DNA from: Candidatus Hydrothermota bacterium
GTDB lineage: Bacteria > Hydrothermota > Hydrothermia > UBA1063
DNA length: 8,294 nt
Direction: 5' to 3'
Assembly (NCBI GenBank): GCA_003644895.1
Contig: QNDO01000063.1
Location: 1 to 8,294, forward strand
Positions 6,637 through 8,294 of this stretch are shown in pieces; position 1 is the stretch's first letter; each line of letters opens with the position of its first letter. The notes under the pieces were generated by a model. The model was not told the DNA's origin. It saw only the letters and a list, made by a program, of their open reading frames with translations, and searched no databases. Made by a program: the position numbers and the translations under genes.

Positions 6637-7734
6637 CTAAACCTCCTGGAGTTTCATTGCCCCGTAACCACAATAATCCTGACAATAACCACATCCAATA
6701 CAATTTTCACCTATTACCTTTGCAACCTTACCATCCATGTAAAGAGCACCCTGAATACACCGAGAAATACACGCTTTACAACCTGTACATTTATTTTCAT
6801 CAATGGTCATCACAGGTATCTTAGAAAATTTTCTCCTTTCTTTTAATTTTTCCTTATAAAGCCCTTTAATCTCCTCAATTGAACGGTATCCATGTGCATC
6901 AAGCCATTCTTCAATTTCCCTTGCAATCTTCCCGTATACAGTATGTCCTCTCTTGATTGCAGCAGAGCAGACCTGAACTATGGAAGCTCCCACCATAAAA
7001 AATTTAATTGCATCTACTCCCTTTTCGATTCCTCCCACCCCTATCACCGGCTTGTCCTGAACGGTAGCTATTTCATACACAATCCGCAAAGCTATAGGTA
7101 GTATAGGAGGACCGGAAAGCCATCCCTGGCCATATTCTGAACCAAGAAGCGGTTCCATTGATTCTACGTCAAAATTTAATACTGGACCGTAAGAATTTAT
7201 TGCAACAAAAGCATCAACATATTCTGAAACTCTGGATGCCAGTTCCTTTACATAGGGAAAATTGGGGGATATCTTCATCCATATGGGGAGCTTGACAGTT
7301 TCTCTCAATGATCTTGCAACCTCAATGAGTGGTCCTATCTCACCTCCAACATAATGGGTGGAAAATTCAATTGCATCAGGTGCAACCTCTTTCTCAATAA
7401 TACTTCCCAGCTTTTTAACCTCTTCCGGCTTATATCCAATGGAAATAATAAGTGGGACTCCCGTTTCTTTAACCTTTCTATACTCTTCCAGCATCTCCTC
7501 AAATGGGGTCTCTGACCACGTCTCACAATTCATAATTCCCTGGCACACTGCCCTTCTGATGGTGGGTCTTAGATCATGTGCCGGTTTAAGTGAAACCGTT
7601 TTAGAAACCACACCTCCTGCACCACCTGCCACTGCCTTTAGCATCAACTCTGCATTTCGAACATTGGGACCGGCCGCTGTAAGAACCGGGTTTTTGAAGG
7701 TGATACCGTTGACATTTACTTTTAAATCAGCCAT
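6637..7734 (-). CDS. DHOD/dihydropyrimidine dehydrogenase-like flavoprotein with 2[4Fe-4S] ferredoxin domain
   Basis: This 365-residue protein has an FMN-binding TIM barrel (about 1-290) of the PyrD/PreA superfamily and a C-terminal ferredoxin domain. Barrel landmarks are N15-PVLTAAGP, K45 in S-K-T, K154 in M-K-I-S-P-N, N180 in A-I-N-S, and the FMN phosphate site G232-VGG plus G249-AS. Two clusters follow: C316/C319/C322/C326 and C345/C348/C351/C355. Proteins of this layout reduce or oxidise pyrimidine-like rings with electrons passed through Fe-S centres. However, the canonical N-x-S-C-P active-site segment is replaced by S125-THYV, leaving Tyr128 where the catalytic Cys would be, so the reaction may differ. 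I chose the ATG at 7734 because GAGAGGT lies just upstream and the family opening M-A-D-L-x-V fits; an in-frame ATG at 7746 has no ribosome site. The start overlaps the amidohydrolase stop by 8 bp. Confidence 0.88.
   Translation of the reverse strand: MADLKVNVNGITFKNPVLTAAGPNVRNAELMLKAVAGGAGGVVSKTVSLKPAHDLRPTIRRAVCQGIMNCETWSETPFEEMLEEYRKVKETGVPLIISIGYKPEEVKKLGSIIEKEVAPDAIEFSTHYVGGEIGPLIEVARSLRETVKLPIWMKISPNFPYVKELASRVSEYVDAFVAINSYGPVLNFDVESMEPLLGSEYGQGWLSGPPILPIALRIVYEIATVQDKPVIGVGGIEKGVDAIKFFMVGASIVQVCSAAIKRGHTVYGKIAREIEEWLDAHGYRSIEEIKGLYKEKLKERRKFSKIPVMTIDENKCTGCKACISRCIQGALYMDGKVAKVIGENCIGCGYCQDYCGYGAMKLQEV
6641..6647 (-). promoter_or_regulatory. Ribosome binding site of the M20 gene, inside the upstream gene
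   Basis: AGGAGGT on the minus strand sits 5 nt before the M20 ATG at 6635 and overlaps the last sense codons of the flavoprotein gene. It is a near-perfect Shine-Dalgarno and fixes the M20 start. Confidence 0.85.
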
Positions 7735-8294
7735 AATACCTCTCATGAAGTTTTTTAGCTATAATTTTTGCCTTCTTTAAAACTTCTTCCTCATCCACAA
7801 AAGTTACTCTTCCATCTTTGTAAATTATTTCACCATCGGACATGGTAATGAATACCCTTCCTTCTCTCACACCAAATAAAAGATGGCCAATAATATTGTC
7901 TTTATTTATAGGAGTTACAGGAACATAATCCAGAACAGTTATATCTGCCCTATAGCCTTCCTTAAATTCCCCAGTATCCGGGAAAAAATATTTCTGTATT
8001 TTATACCTATAGTCAAAAAACACCTTTTTCAATGCTTCAAAATCTTCTCTTATCCCCTTTCCTAGTAAATAATGTGACCTAAGGGTAGCTATCATGTCAC
8101 ATGACATACCATCTGTGCCCAATACATACTCCTTAATTTTTTCTCTGTCTAACCTTCCCACTTGATTGTTTGCATTGGATTCTGGATTTGCAACGATAAC
8201 AGGCTTTATCTCTTTAATCAGTCTGTAATCCTCCTCCGTTAAATATATCGCATGGGCAAGGATTGAATCTTTTGTTAAGAGATCGTGCTCGACC
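7727..8294 (-). CDS. ssnA: SsnA-type amidohydrolase, 3' part (5' end outside window)
   Basis: The last 188 residues of a metal-dependent amidohydrolase of the SsnA/atrazine-hydrolase group are present; the frame stays open to the right edge, so the start is outside. In fragment numbering, a metal-ligand His14 in I-L-A-H-A-I-Y-L-T is followed by N36-PESNANNQVG and the metal-ligand Asp61 in L-G-T-D-G-M-S. The tail has the SsnA-like pattern A-D-I-T-V-L-D-Y-x-P-x-T-P and N-I-I-G-H-L-L-F-G. These enzymes hydrolyse amino or amide groups on heterocycles; the substrate of SsnA itself is not established to my knowledge. A GTG at 8161 could be mistaken for a start, but it is an internal valine because conserved family sequence continues upstream of it. 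The stop overlaps the next gene's start by 8 bp. Together with the flavoprotein and the YgeY-type hydrolase it forms one operon, possibly for purine or pyrimidine breakdown. Confidence 0.92.
   Translation of the reverse strand, partial: VEHDLLTKDSILAHAIYLTEEDYRLIKEIKPVIVANPESNANNQVGRLDREKIKEYVLGTDGMSCDMIATLRSHYLLGKGIREDFEALKKVFFDYRYKIQKYFFPDTGEFKEGYRADITVLDYVPVTPINKDNIIGHLLFGVREGRVFITMSDGEIIYKDGRVTFVDEEEVLKKAKIIAKKLHERYYG
7738..7744 (-). promoter_or_regulatory. Ribosome binding site choosing the 7734 start of the flavoprotein
   Basis: GAGAGGT on the minus strand lies 3 nt before the ATG at 7734, or 4 nt if only GAGAGG pairs. The alternative in-frame ATG at 7746 is preceded by an AT-rich stretch with no Shine-Dalgarno. 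The spacing is short, so the call is moderate. Confidence 0.55.

Noticed and set aside
7735..7746. Four extra N-terminal residues on the flavoprotein from the ATG at 7746
   Set aside because: No ribosome site precedes 7746, whereas GAGAGGT precedes the ATG at 7734, and the family normally begins M-A-D-L-x-V. It remains possible.
7358..7780. Plus-strand open frame of 140 codons
   Set aside because: It is antisense to the conserved FMN barrel gene and its translation is low-complexity Ser/Thr/Pro-rich, as expected of a shadow frame.
7727..8161. A 144-residue gene starting at a GTG at 8161
   Set aside because: The reading frame is open to 8294 and encodes conserved amidohydrolase sequence upstream (the L-A-H-A and N-P-E-S-N segments), so the GTG is an internal valine of a gene cut by the window edge.

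Overview
The window is densely coding, AT-rich DNA (about 40% G+C by eye) with seven protein genes and almost no intergenic space. Shine-Dalgarno sites and sigma-70-type promoter hexamers indicate a bacterium. The gene set suggests an anaerobic, possibly thermophilic, deep-branching or uncultured lineage: a GH57 amylase-type enzyme, a DRG-like TGS GTPase, a fused nucleotidyltransferase/phosphohexomutase, and an ssnA/ygeY-type catabolic cluster with an Fe-S flavoprotein. The sequence alone does not fix the phylum. I see no tRNA, rRNA, CRISPR array or mobile element.

Left block (1-4353, minus strand). This operon reads right to left: a stand-alone CheY-like receiver, then an 833-residue sugar-phosphate nucleotidyltransferase fused to a left-handed beta-helix and a phosphohexomutase-like region, then a GH57 glycoside hydrolase that runs off the left edge. 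The three genes are joined by 4-bp stop/start overlaps (GTGA, then ATGA), so they are probably translationally coupled. The likely theme is synthesis or turnover of a storage or surface polysaccharide with a phospho-signalling input. The mutase-like half has lost its catalytic serine and all three metal-binding aspartates, so it looks like a pseudoenzyme.

Centre (4354-5431). An 88-bp divergent intergenic region holds two back-to-back sigma-70-type promoters. Their -35 boxes form the arms of a 16-bp palindrome. The rightward promoter places the transcript start on or next to the A of the start codon of a DRG/Obg-like TGS GTPase, so that mRNA is predicted to be leaderless.

Right block (5439-8294, minus strand). 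A second tightly packed operon enters from the right edge: an SsnA-type amidohydrolase (3' part only), a dihydroorotate/dihydropyrimidine dehydrogenase-like flavoprotein with a C-terminal 2[4Fe-4S] ferredoxin domain, and a YgeY-type M20 metallohydrolase. The combination resembles the ssnA/ygeY gene neighbourhood associated with selenium-dependent purine or heterocycle catabolism. The flavoprotein lacks the canonical N-x-S-C-P active-site motif, so its substrate is uncertain. The GTPase and this operon converge with only 7 bp between stop codons.
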